Made by a program: the position numbers and the translations under genes
Assembly (NCBI GenBank): GCA_024114885.1
Contig: CP099424.1
Coordinates: forward strand, 1,550,001 to 1,614,000
Length of the DNA: 64,000 nucleotides
Direction of reading: 5' to 3'
DNA from: Septoria linicola
Taxonomy: Eukaryota > Ascomycota > Dothideomycetes > Mycosphaerellales > Mycosphaerellaceae
Notes under the pieces: model-generated
Seen by the model: the letters and a program-made list of their open reading frames with translations, nothing else
Database searches by the model: none
Told to the model about the DNA's origin: nothing
Part shown: positions 11,189-20,873 of the stretch, piece after piece
Layout of the letters: the number at the start of each line of letters is the position of its first letter
Position numbering within the stretch: position 1 is the first letter of the stretch

Positions 11189-12814
11189 CTATCGCACGCC
11201 TTTATTTAGCTTCTCAAAGATGTCTAACACGGCTGCTCCACTGCCGCCGCCACTCGCTTCATCGTCGTCAGCATTTCCTCGACTGTTTCGGCCTCTACTA
11301 GTAGCTCTCTTCTTGCGATCCTCCTTGTCTTCCTGCACTTCTTGCGACACCTGCAATGCTCGCTCGCGGGCAATCTGTAACGCTTCGGCTTCTGGACTAA
11401 GATTCTCATCCATCTCATCGTCGTAGTCTGGATCCTCGTCATCACTACCAGGAGGAGAGTCGACGACACCGAGCTCGGGAGACTTTAGTAGTCGACCTGG
11501 AGGAGACGTGTGGCCTTCTGACCCAACAGAGGACATGCGCGACAGTGATGAGCCACGCCCTGCCGCCTCATGAGGATCGGAGACCACATGCCTGTACCCA
11601 ATGGCTTCTGCAACACGTCTTGCCTCGTCATCGTGCGCATCCATCTGACCAAGAGCGCCAAGCTCAGTACCCATAATAGAGAGCCGGTTCTTTTCGTCCA
11701 GTAGATGCGTGCCTCGTCCGCGTGGTGCATCATCTGACTTGTCCAAGATGTCTCTGTAGCCCGATCTGCTCGGATCCTGGAGTCGCTTCCTCTTTTTTGC
11801 TTCTCGTTTGCTGCTTGGTCGGACCACGATGACAGGCACCGGGCTGTACTGCAGACAATATTTCGAGACGCTCCCGCTGCTTAGCAGTCCCTGATAGCCC
11901 GTCAAGCTTCTGCCTCGTGTACCCACGACTAACATGGCGGGCTCGTAGATCCTGATCATCTTCTGGATTGTGTCCTGAATCCCTCCAATGCTGAATTCCA
12001 GAATCAAGCTGATGGCTCTGTCGTCGGTATTCTTCTTCTCAATCTCTTCCAGAAAGCGTTCTGCCTCTTTCCTATAGCCAGCATTACCCTGTCCTCGCGA
12101 CCAGAGCGAGGCCTCTTTGCTGTCCTTCTCCACGACACGGAGACAGACCACTTCGTCGCCATCGTCGACAAGTTCGTCGATGAGCCATTCCAGGGCAGTA
12201 TCCGAGTACTCGTTGGTGTCTGTCCCGCACAGGAAAGTCCGCGATCTCTTTGTGTACTCGTAATCGCGGTGTTTGCGATTGAGCGTCAAGCTGAAGTCGC
12301 TGGCAGCAGGGTTCGCAAAGGTGTCAAAACTGACAGAGGACCGGAATTGCGCTGGTGGGGGTGGACTGCTCAGCCTTCTGGCGATGGTCGAGGGCGCCTT
12401 GCCGGTGATGCTGCCTACTATGCTGCGCCGCACGGAGGGAGGGTTTGCGCTGCTGGATCGCGATCCGGAATTGGAGACATGGGGCACGAATTGCACGCTG
12501 GGTCTTCGTGCCGCATCGCTGTTGCCGTCGATGGCGATTGTCGGTCTTCTCCATGGCGGCACAAAGTTGGCGGGATTGACAGTCGAGGATGAGCCGTTGG
12601 CCGAGGCGTCAAGCGGAGCGCTGGGTATTGATCGAGTGGGCAAGAAGGGCTCGCTGGCGGCAGGCTGACTGCGAGGACTGGCATGTGCGGATCCTGAGGC
12701 GTGTTGAACGGGCGTGCCTGATCGTGGCGAAGGATTGTTGGACATGTCGTCACAATCAACATGTGTGCTGTGTGCTGTGTGCTGTCGTGTATTCCTTCGT
12801 CGCTGCGATGACAT
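11189..12814 (-). CDS. universal stress protein (UspA) domain protein
   Basis: Single exon, 541 residues from the first ATG at 12814. The N-terminal third is Ser/Pro-rich and disordered. A UspA-type alpha/beta domain follows at about residues 185-335, beginning RTFLCGTDTNEYSDTALEWL and ending with the nucleotide-binding signature GTRGRSLTGYQGLLSSGSVS. The tail is acidic and Ser-rich with a Lys/Arg stretch. The family binds ATP or AMP and is linked to stress responses; the role of these long fungal forms is poorly defined. The first 23 codons fall in a simple GTGTGCT repeat at about 12762-12785, so the second in-frame ATG at 12745 is a credible alternative start. Confidence 0.82.
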   Translation of the reverse strand: MSSQRRRNTRQHTAHSTHVDCDDMSNNPSPRSGTPVQHASGSAHASPRSQPAASEPFLPTRSIPSAPLDASANGSSSTVNPANFVPPWRRPTIAIDGNSDAARRPSVQFVPHVSNSGSRSSSANPPSVRRSIVGSITGKAPSTIARRLSSPPPPAQFRSSVSFDTFANPAASDFSLTLNRKHRDYEYTKRSRTFLCGTDTNEYSDTALEWLIDELVDDGDEVVCLRVVEKDSKEASLWSRGQGNAGYRKEAERFLEEIEKKNTDDRAISLILEFSIGGIQDTIQKMIRIYEPAMLVVGTRGRSLTGYQGLLSSGSVSKYCLQYSPVPVIVVRPSSKREAKKRKRLQDPSRSGYRDILDKSDDAPRGRGTHLLDEKNRLSIMGTELGALGQMDAHDDEARRVAEAIGYRHVVSDPHEAAGRGSSLSRMSSVGSEGHTSPPGRLLKSPELGVVDSPPGSDDEDPDYDDEMDENLSPEAEALQIARERALQVSQEVQEDKEDRKKRATSRGRNSRGNADDDEASGGGSGAAVLDIFEKLNKGVR

Positions 12815-12892
12815 GTGCTCGGCTCGGCTTGGCCCACGCAGCGAGTGGTGGGAGGGCAGTCTAAGTTAGCGGTATGCTATGCTATGCTATGC
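12762..12892. repeat. two short tandem repeats
   Basis: A GTGTGCT-type repeat at about 12762-12785 and four perfect TATGC units at 12873-12892. They lie at and just upstream of the start of the universal-stress-protein gene. Confidence 0.7.
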
Positions 12893-13516
12893 CAATGTCT
12901 CGGACAGTAACTAATGATGGACGGCCATTGCCCAAGTTGATTGCGGGCAGAAAGCTGGAGACAAGCGTGGAGTGCAATCACACTAGAATAAGTTAGTTAA
13001 CTTAGAATTGCCGACTCGGTACGAAGTCCAGATTCACTTTCCACCACGCGAGAACCTTGCCAAGGACGGCCATGTGCTCCAGAACTCTGTATCAGGCTCA
13101 ACTTCACGACCGGAATCAAAAGTCGAGAGAGTATGTGTGCGGCCAGAGCTGAGGTACAACTTTACATGAGAAGCTTCACTACCTACCAATGTACGTGCTC
13201 ATCATGATTGTGTCCAGCATTGATCTGACATTGTCTCAAGATTCGTAAATGCTGATGTGATAGACGAACAAACGCTACAAGAGTTTCTGGACTCGGGTGA
13301 CAATGTGCTGTGTGTTTCACGAGAGCTACGCAGAGGTATCATGCAAGACAAAGGCATTCCTCTTCGCCGGATCAAGACCAATAAAGATCGAGGCCATACG
13401 GACAAAGAAATTCACGTCTCATCGGCATCACCTGTCCGTAGCCAGTTTCGAGAAAATGGCGACGTCGACGGAGAACCCGCTGGTTATCGCTAATAACGAA
13501 GAGGTCATAGTGCTCA
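12815..13516. other. intergenic; possible upstream exon of the kinase gene
   Basis: Mostly without a clear gene. A consensus intron (GTACGT at 13191, CTGAC branch, CAAG at 13240) precedes an open stretch at 13242-13490 with protein-like charge pattern (EQTLQEFLDSG, GIMQDKGIPLRR). It could splice (donor GTCCGT at about 13433, acceptor CATAG at 13510) in frame into the kinase gene, but no start codon was found for it. Confidence 0.3.
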
Positions 13517-15564
13517 ATGGCCAGAATTCTAGAAAATATGCATCTTTACGCCCGCCTTTACGTCGACCTAGAACTGGAAGCACTCCAGTTAAGCGGCAGT
13601 GTAGGACTCCCTGGAACACCCAATCTCGAGACCACGCGTGAACAGTTGCTAGGCCGCTGGAAAGATCTGCCCTTTCCAAGACAAGTAGAGCTGGGTCCTC
13701 GCATCCTTGACCTTCGCAAGGCCTTCAAAGATTATCGAGATACAGAACGGCAATTCAACTATGTTGCTGCACGTTATCGCGGTGCGCCCGATGATTTCAT
13801 GCAAGACAGCGAAGCCGACTGGAGGCCAGGCTTTGGGCTCTTTGATGAGAAGGCTGCGAAATGCTTGACGGAAGCTAGAAAGATGGCTGCGAGTGTGCAA
13901 GCCGTGATGACCTCGAGAAATGCAGGGCCAGAAGATCCAGGAACAGTTGCACTGAAATCTCTATGGGAGAAGGTGGATACTTTTGCTCAAGATCTGGCTA
14001 ACGACAGGAGGACTCAGCATCCTGAAATGAAGAAGGCGGCCGACACACGAATGGCGCAGCTCGACAGGCAAGAAAAGAGGCCCATGACACCAGAGCCGGA
14101 AGAGCCAATCTGCGAAGCGGAGCCGCCGACTGGCACTGATGGTGACACTGATGTTGAGATGACCGATACCGATGAGATAGAGCCTGGTAGGTACTATACT
14201 ACATCCGCAGAGTTCTAAGCACATCTGACATATGAACAGCATGGCACGGTCGATTAGAATTGGGCAGAGGCAGTTACGGCGCAGCGTATCTCTGGCTGAA
14301 GACTGATGCTCGCGGGAAGATTCGCGAAAGAGTCGTACAGAAAGTGTGCGAGCTTACGAATATGTGGTCCAAGAACGTCTGGTGGTCCAACGGTGCGCCT
14401 GGAAACATGGGCATTGGTCGGCAAACTGTACCGAACGAAATCCGAGCTCACCTTGCCCTTCGCAGGAAGCCAGGATCCGAAAGCGTCGTCGAACTGCTCA
14501 ATTATAACCTACGCTACGCCGACAAAGCAGCCGACTTGTACCTCGAATTCTGCCCCTTTGGCGACGCTTACGAGCTTCTCAAACAAGGCTACCACAGCAA
14601 ATCCCATGGCGATCGCGACAAATACGACTTCGAAGACCATCGCAGTGAATGCAAATTCATCCCTGAGCCCTTTTGCTGGAGCGCCTTCCAATCCCTCGTC
14701 CTCGCGGGCCTCCTCATGGCCAACGGGACAACAGACACTTCCTCCCCCAATGCCGCAGACCCGGAGTGGAGACTCATCGTGCACCGAGACCTCAAACTCG
14801 ACAACGTCTTCCTCGGTATCCCAGCACGCGATCGCTTCCGCGGATATCCTCAACTCAAAGTCGCTGATTTCGGCGGAGCGATTTTCATTCCGCCGAATGA
14901 TTCACGTCCTCCAGAGGATTTAATGACTCTGGCGACGAAAGATCACTCCGCGCCAGAAATGGACTGCGCGTTGAGATATGGTCGGAGAGATGAGTTGATT
15001 GTGCCGCAGTCGAGTAAGACGAACGTTTGGGGTGAGTCCCAATCCACCCACTCCTGCCCCCTCCCCGGGTCACAATCAAACACCCACTAACCCCCCCTCC
15101 TCCTCTCCGTCACAGGCATCGGCATAATCCTCTACAGGCTCCTCTCCGGCCGCCACGGCCCCGTACACCCCTCCTCCTTCCCCGCCGGCTACTTCCAATG
15201 GGCCCTCCCCTCGCGCCGCGAACCCCCCGACTTCGACGAATCCACACGCCTCTTCTACAGCGACGACCTCTTGAATCTGGTGCTGGCTTGTTTGAGGTAT
15301 GATGATCGTGATAGGCCGACGTTGGAGTATTTGATTAGAGAGGTCAGGAGGTGCACGAATCCACATAGTCCGGAGGAGGATCGGGCAGCGGGGTTGAAGA
15401 ATAGGAGGGAGAATGATGAGGGATATGAGGTGGGAAGGTGGGGGTTGAATGTCAGGCGGGATGGGTGGAGGGTGGGATTGGCGTTGGGGGAGGTGGGGTT
15501 TGTATCAGGAGGGACTGGGGAGAAGGGAGATGTAGCGGCGAAGTTGTTTGAGATGGGGCTGTGA
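13517..15564 (+). CDS. protein kinase domain protein with N-terminal extension
   Basis: Exons 13517-14186, 14240-15031 and 15116-15564 encode 636 residues. The first ~220 residues are charged, partly helical and resemble no family I can name. The kinase domain starts at the first splice: glycine loop LGRGSYGAAYLW, a lysine in the VVQK strand, catalytic loop HRDLKLDN, DFG, and an APE-like HSAPEM. The second intron falls after the APE-like region and the third exon completes the C-lobe (GIILYRLLSG; RDRP motif). All catalytic residues are present, so an active Ser/Thr kinase is expected, in a divergent fungus-specific group with a long insertion before HRD. The frame has a stop just before 13517, making this the first ATG unless an upstream exon exists. 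Confidence 0.8.
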
Positions 15565-15786
15565 GGGCGAGACCGGTAAGTATGGTTGATTGGAAATGTA
15601 AGACTGAAATCGGGAGTCGCCGCATTTGTTGCGCTCGTTCACGTTCTGGGAGGTCATTCCCGACGCTATCACACTGCTGCTGATGCAGGACTGCTGCGCG
15701 CCCATCTATCATTTGGAAAAAAGACGCCACAATGCAGACAAACCACGTTTGTCCTACAACTTTTCATAACATCAATCACATCCTCT

Positions 15787-17180
15787 CTAGACCAAGTTCT
15801 TGTAGTCGCCATCCTTGGCCTTGCCAGCCTGGATGAGCTTCTGCACCTGCGCAGAGAAGACGCTCTTGACAGCAGCCTTGTCCGTCTTGCCGTTCAACTG
15901 CGCAGCAACTTCGGCAAGCTCCTCGTTATCGAGCTTGAGGATGATCGAGTCGACTTCGTTCAGCACGCCGTCGATCTGAGCAGCGCTCGCTTCGCCATCA
16001 GCGAAGTAGCCAACGTCCTTGGGTGCTTGACGCAGAACACGCTTGTTCTTCTTCGCGGCGTTCTTCGCGGCCTCCTTGCCCTTCTTTGCGCCTTCTCTCG
16101 CGGCCTTGTCAGCAGCAGCTGCCTCGGCAGCGGCTTTGGCTTCCTCCTCCTTCTTGCGAGCAGCTTCTTCCTTGGCAGCCTTCTCAGCAGCCTCAGCAGC
16201 GGCCTTCTTTGCGTTCTTGTCCTTGTTCTTCTCTTGTCGGAACTTCTTCGGTCGCTCGTCCATGGCCAAGCAGGAATCGACGAGTTCGCGGAGACGTTGC
16301 ACATCTTCGTTCTTTCTCTTTTTGCGGGCGTTGTTGTTTTTGCGTTCGACGTGGCGCTTTTGGTCGCGGGATTCGTTGTCGTCGGGGACATCTTCGTCGA
16401 GGTATTCGAAGGAGCGCCACGAGTCGAAGCTGTACCAGAAGTTGTAGAAGTTCTCGACTTCCTCCTTGGTGCTGCTGTCGTTGCCGAGCTTGGGAACGGG
16501 GGTGACTTTGCTGAAGCGGGATTCGGCCTCAAAGACTGGAGCCCACAGCTTGTAGAAGTTGCCGGGCTTCTTCTGCACGTCCTTCTTGCTGGGTGGCTCC
16601 TTCTCGGCGGCCTCGTCGACCGAGTCGAATTGGCGGCGCTTGACGGGGTCGAGGAGGATGTCGGTGGCACGCTGAATGCACTTGAAGAACTGGTCGTTCT
16701 CGGACTGACCTGAAGCGGCCTTCTTGTCGGGGTGGTGCAGCAGGACAGCCTTGCGGTGGGCGCGCTTGATCTGATCCTCGGTGGCCTTGTAGCGGTACTT
16801 GGCCAGTCCCATGACGGCGTAGTGATCTTGCGTCTTCCAGTCCTTGGCCTCGCGCTGCAGCAGCATGGGGTCTGTGACTTCCTCAATGTCATCGTTGACG
16901 ACCTGCTCGACCTTTTTCACATTCTGCTCGGCCTGCAGCTTCTCGTCCTGTTCCAGATGTGATGAGTGGTGTTTCGCATTTGGTATACAGTAGATATGCC
17001 TACCTCGGAAAAGGTGCGCCTGTGTCGCTTTCTGCGGGCGTGGGCGAGATAGTGAGGCCCAACAGGCTCGAGGGCTCTCTGGGTGGGCTCTGACAGCTGG
17101 CCAACGACCTTGAAGTCCTTGTCGGCAGTCCAGCCCTCAGGCAGCGTCGGCAGCGTGGCCGTGATCTGAATGGCAGCCAT
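15787..17180 (-). CDS. ZUO1: zuotin, ribosome-associated J-domain co-chaperone
   Basis: Exons 17180-17004 and 16947-15787, intron 56 nt (GTAGGC...AACAG), 445 residues, close to yeast Zuo1 (433). Zuotin pairs with the Hsp70 Ssz1 in the ribosome-associated complex and stimulates Ssb-type Hsp70s on nascent chains at the tunnel exit. The J domain holds the essential HPD (LLHHPDKK). It is followed by the zuotin homology region, a very Lys/Ala/Glu-rich charged segment with alternating AAAEAA and KKEEEAK runs that contacts rRNA, and a C-terminal helical bundle. It shares a 171-bp divergent promoter with TRM1, so the two may be co-regulated with translation genes. Confidence 0.93.
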
Positions 17181-17351
17181 CGTGTGTGTATATATGTGGC
17201 GATGTGCGGGAGGTGATGTTGGCAACAAGACGGACAGCGACCAGAATTTTGTTGGACGTGGACGCGGAAAAGTCCCTTCTCATGTGCCGATCTCTTCACC
17301 AACCCTGACAACAACCACACACAACACGAGTAGCATTGACAACAGGAGCGA
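17181..17351. promoter_or_regulatory. bidirectional promoter between ZUO1 and TRM1
   Basis: Only 171 bp separate the two start codons, which point away from each other, so the 5' leaders and core promoters of both genes must lie here or overlap the coding starts. No clear TATA box is seen on either strand; a TGTGTGTATATATG run lies next to the zuotin start. Confidence 0.6.
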
Positions 17352-19568
17352 ATGCTGCAGACTCCGCTCCGATCTGTATGCTCGTCTGTGTTCGCGACAG
17401 GTAGGAGTCTGCGGCATCGTTGCCCCCCATCTCCTTGTCTTCGTCCTGCTCTCCTTCGCACAATCATGACTACTCCTGCCGTGCCCTTGAGCGCGGCCCC
17501 TGCAGCAGGCCAGCTCGTCGAGCACGACGGCAAGACTTATGAGACTATCCGCGAAGGTCAGGCCTATATCCTGATCCCGCCCAACACACAGCAACATGTC
17601 ACTCCACCACAACAGGCCAAGCCGAAAGGCAAGCCAGAGGAAGCTGCCAAAGCACAGAGCGTCTTCTACAATCCCATTCAGCAGTTCAACCGTGATCTGA
17701 GCGTTCTGGCCATCAAAGCATTTGGCGACGACTTCCTGCATCGGAAAAAGCTGCGAAATGAGAAGAATCGAGAAAAGCACGACAACAAGAACAAGAGGAA
17801 GCGAAAGCAGCCCCTGCCTGGTGAGAGCGACGAAGGCCGAGTGAAGCTGCGGAAGACTGAGGAAGGGCCTGTGCGAGTGGAGAGTGCTGATCAGACTGGC
17901 GGACCCGACAAGAGCGAAGCCGTATCAACAGTTGCGGGCGCGAGCAATGCTGAGACGGAACAAATAAATGGCCACGATGCGCCAACAGAAAGTGCTCAGC
18001 AACCCAAAGTTCCCGCTGGCCCACGATTTCGAATTCTTGATGCGCTATCTGCGACTGGTCTCCGCGCCCTGCGCTATGCTCACGAAATTCCCTATGTCTC
18101 GGCAGTGGTTGCGAACGACATGAACCCAAGTGCGATCGAGAGCGTGAAGTTGAATGTCGAGCACAACAAATTGTCTTCAAAAATCACGCCAAACTTGGAC
18201 AATGCTATCGGCCACATGTATCGTGTTGCGTTTGCGGAGCCTGGCACGCACGGACCTCATCATGTCAATCAGAAATACGACGTGGTGGATCTTGACCCTT
18301 ATGGCACAGCAGCGCCCTTCATCGACGCAGCACTTCAATCGCTCAACGAGGGAGGCTTACTATGTGTCACCTGTACGGACTCTGGCGTCTTTGCGTCGAC
18401 CGGCTACTGCGAAAAGACGTGGTCGTTGTATGGAGGCGCTCCGATTAAAGGCCCGCACATGCACGAAGGAGGCTTGCGACTCATCATCAATTCAGTGGCT
18501 ACCGCAGCCGCAAAGCAGGGCTTGGCAATCGAGCCCCTGTTGTCACTCAGCATCGATTTTTACGTGCGAACATTCATTCGAGTCCGCAAGTCTCCCGCTG
18601 ATGTCAAGTTTCTGTTCGGTAAAACAATGGACGTTCTGGGTTGCGACCATGGCTGTGGCGCGTGGACCGTCAACATGCGAGGCCGCAATACGAAGCAGAC
18701 CGGCAAGGACGACTCTGTATGGTGGAAGCACACTACTGGCCAAGGTCCTGCTGTAGACCAGCTGTGTGAGCATTGTGGGTCGAAACGGCATATTGCAGGA
18801 CCCATGTGGGCAGGGCCGCTCCACAATGCGGCGTTTGTGGGAAAGATCCTCGAAGACCTGCAGGACGCAGATGGCGAGGTCTACAAGACAAAACCACGCA
18901 TCGAAGGCATGCTCCACACCGCACTGGATGAGCTTAAAGTGAACGACGAAGTCATAGCCTACAAGACAGCACTGGAGCGTAAGGACTCGGACGAGATGGT
19001 GCCCAAAGTGCCTCCGGAGACCATCGATCACTTCCCGTTCTTCTTCAGTCCATCGGCAGTGAGCAAGGTTATCCATTGCATTGCGCCAAATGATGCTTCA
19101 ATACGTGGCGCTCTCCGTCATGCTGGGTATCGAGCCACGCGATCGCATTGTCAACCAGGCAGTATCAAGACAGATGCGCCGTGGAGTGCGATTTGGAACA
19201 TCATGACTGAGTGGACCAGACAAAAGCACCCCGTCAAAGAAAGTGCATTGAAGGAAGGGTCTGCAGGATACACTATCATGAAGAAAGCCAGAGCGGTGTG
19301 GACTGCCGAGGGAGAGAGTGAGGCAGCTGAGTCGAAGAATGAAGATCAACCTGAAGATACAGCAAGTGAGACCACCCCAGGAATCACCACCGAGACTACA
19401 TCTGCAATGGCAGAAGCTCCACAGGCCAATGGAGCGGCACCGACGAGACAGAAAGTAGTCTTTGATGAAGCGCTGGGCAAAGACAAGCAGACGAAACACC
19501 TCGTCAGATATCAGCAGAATCCGAGAGAGAACTGGGGGCCAATGACCAAGCACAAAGGCAATGCATAG
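17352..19568 (+). CDS. TRM1: tRNA (guanine26-N2)-dimethyltransferase
   Basis: Single exon, 738 residues from the first ATG. Trm1 makes m2,2G at position 26 of tRNAs using S-adenosylmethionine. Family motifs are clear: the SAM-binding LDALSATGLRALRYA, the NDMNPSAIESV segment, the catalytic DLDPYGTAAPFIDAA, and a C-terminal zinc-binding part (CDHGCG ... CEHCGSKR). Two in-frame starts occur. The ATG at 17352 adds 38 residues rich in Arg, Ser, Leu and Cys with no acidic residue, as expected for a mitochondrial presequence; the ATG at 17466 starts the conserved cytosolic/nuclear form. Yeast TRM1 also uses two starts to serve both compartments. A Lys/Arg-rich stretch at about residues 135-155 may be a nuclear signal. 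Confidence 0.94.
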   Translation: MLQTPLRSVCSSVFATGRSLRHRCPPSPCLRPALLRTIMTTPAVPLSAAPAAGQLVEHDGKTYETIREGQAYILIPPNTQQHVTPPQQAKPKGKPEEAAKAQSVFYNPIQQFNRDLSVLAIKAFGDDFLHRKKLRNEKNREKHDNKNKRKRKQPLPGESDEGRVKLRKTEEGPVRVESADQTGGPDKSEAVSTVAGASNAETEQINGHDAPTESAQQPKVPAGPRFRILDALSATGLRALRYAHEIPYVSAVVANDMNPSAIESVKLNVEHNKLSSKITPNLDNAIGHMYRVAFAEPGTHGPHHVNQKYDVVDLDPYGTAAPFIDAALQSLNEGGLLCVTCTDSGVFASTGYCEKTWSLYGGAPIKGPHMHEGGLRLIINSVATAAAKQGLAIEPLLSLSIDFYVRTFIRVRKSPADVKFLFGKTMDVLGCDHGCGAWTVNMRGRNTKQTGKDDSVWWKHTTGQGPAVDQLCEHCGSKRHIAGPMWAGPLHNAAFVGKILEDLQDADGEVYKTKPRIEGMLHTALDELKVNDEVIAYKTALERKDSDEMVPKVPPETIDHFPFFFSPSAVSKVIHCIAPNDASIRGALRHAGYRATRSHCQPGSIKTDAPWSAIWNIMTEWTRQKHPVKESALKEGSAGYTIMKKARAVWTAEGESEAAESKNEDQPEDTASETTPGITTETTSAMAEAPQANGAAPTRQKVVFDEALGKDKQTKHLVRYQQNPRENWGPMTKHKGNA

Positions 19569-19633
19569 CTTTTATCTTGGACACTCTGAATCATTGGATA
19601 GATTCGTAACATGATCCAAAAAAAGAAGAAAAT

Positions 19634-20654
19634 CTACAACCTTCCCTTCTCCGCCTTCTCCCTCTTCTTCCTCTCCGTCTCCCGCTTAAACCCCTCAATC
19701 GCATCCAAACTCTCCTTCTTCCTCACCTGCTCCCTCAGCGCCTCCATCTCAACCTCATTACACCTCAACAACTCCTCCCTCCTGTCCTTACTCACAAGCA
19801 TCTGCTTATTAAACCTCAAACTCTCCTCCGGCAACCCCGCCACCCCCCTCGCAACCCCCAACACCCCCTCCAAAAACCCCTCCTCCGCCAACACTTTCGT
19901 CACCAACCCCGCCCTCTCGAGTTCCTCAGCACTCATCCTCTGTCCCGCGAGGATTAATGCCGAGGCTTTTTGTCGGCCCATCACGGACCAGAATGTTGAT
20001 GAGGAACAACCTTCTGCGCAGAGACCCCATTGGACAAAAGGTGTGAAGAAGAATGCTGACGGGGAGGCGTAGACGAGGTCGGAGAGGGCGATGTGGGTTG
20101 TTCCCCAGCCAGGAGCCGGGCCGTTGACGGCGGAGATGAGGAGTTTGGGGGTTTGGATCAGGTGGGTGTGGATGGAGGATAAAGTGGAGATGAATGCGTC
20201 GGAGATGGTGGCACCGGGGGTGGATTTCACGGTCGGATCGAGGAGGTCGAGGCCTGGGATTGAGAGTAATTACTTAGTATAACGATCGTTGTTAATATTG
20301 GGGATGAGGGTGACTAGAACCTGCGGTGAAAAACTTCCCCTCACCCGTCGTAATGATAATCCTCACACTAGGTTCTTCTTCTGTCCAGCGGAGTGCGGTG
20401 AGGTAGTCTTGAACCAGAGGTACATTGAGTGCATTGGCGTTCTTGGGTCTATTGAATTTGAGGAGAGCAATAGCGGGTTCTTGAGAATCTAGAGATATCG
20501 ATACGTTTTCTAGGGTTGGTGGTGAGGGCATTGTTCTTGATGTTGTGGCGATGAGCCGGAGTTGAGGTAGTGTGAGGTGTTGGCGTGTTCTTCTTGATAG
20601 GATCTGAGTTGGGACAGATTTTGATTTTGTCGAGCTGAAGAGGCGGGTTAGCAT
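19634..20654 (-). CDS. enoyl-CoA hydratase/isomerase family protein
   Basis: Exons 20654-20321 and 20253-19634, intron 67 nt (GTTCTA...CCCAG), 317 residues from the first ATG. The crotonase fold is visible: ALLKFNRPKNANALN near the start, FFTAGLDL over the splice, and the oxyanion-hole strand LLISAVNGPAPGWGTT, followed by the region typical of delta3,delta2-enoyl-CoA isomerases of fatty-acid beta-oxidation. The first 41 residues (MLTRLFSSTKSK...) are rich in Arg, Ser and Thr with no acidic residue, as in a mitochondrial presequence. A second ATG at 20531 gives a 276-residue form starting at the domain. The last three residues, GRL, are only a weak match to a peroxisomal signal. Exact activity is uncertain. 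Confidence 0.82.
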
Positions 20655-20873
20655 TAGTAAATACTTGTACAGTTACGAGTTGTAGTGTCGTGGTGCTGGT
20701 CGATTCGTGATGTTGGATGCCGAGGTTAGGAATCTCAATGCCAAGACTACAGGCTATGCAAGGATGTTTTCGAGCGAGTATTTCTAGATGAGCCGTATGG
20801 CTTGTTTGCCACTGATAGAGTATAGCGATCTCCAACCAGTGTTCATTGAACCTGCTTCTCGCTACCAGATTCA

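Noticed and set aside
15586..16713. 375-codon plus-strand frame antisense to zuotin
   Set aside because: Mirror of the Lys/Glu/Ala-rich coding region, producing Leu/Phe/Ser-rich pseudo-membrane sequence; no family features.
15960..16892. 310-codon minus-strand frame overlapping zuotin
   Set aside because: It is a shadow in another frame of the repetitive zuotin coding sequence; composition is Arg/Ser/Thr-rich low complexity without a domain.
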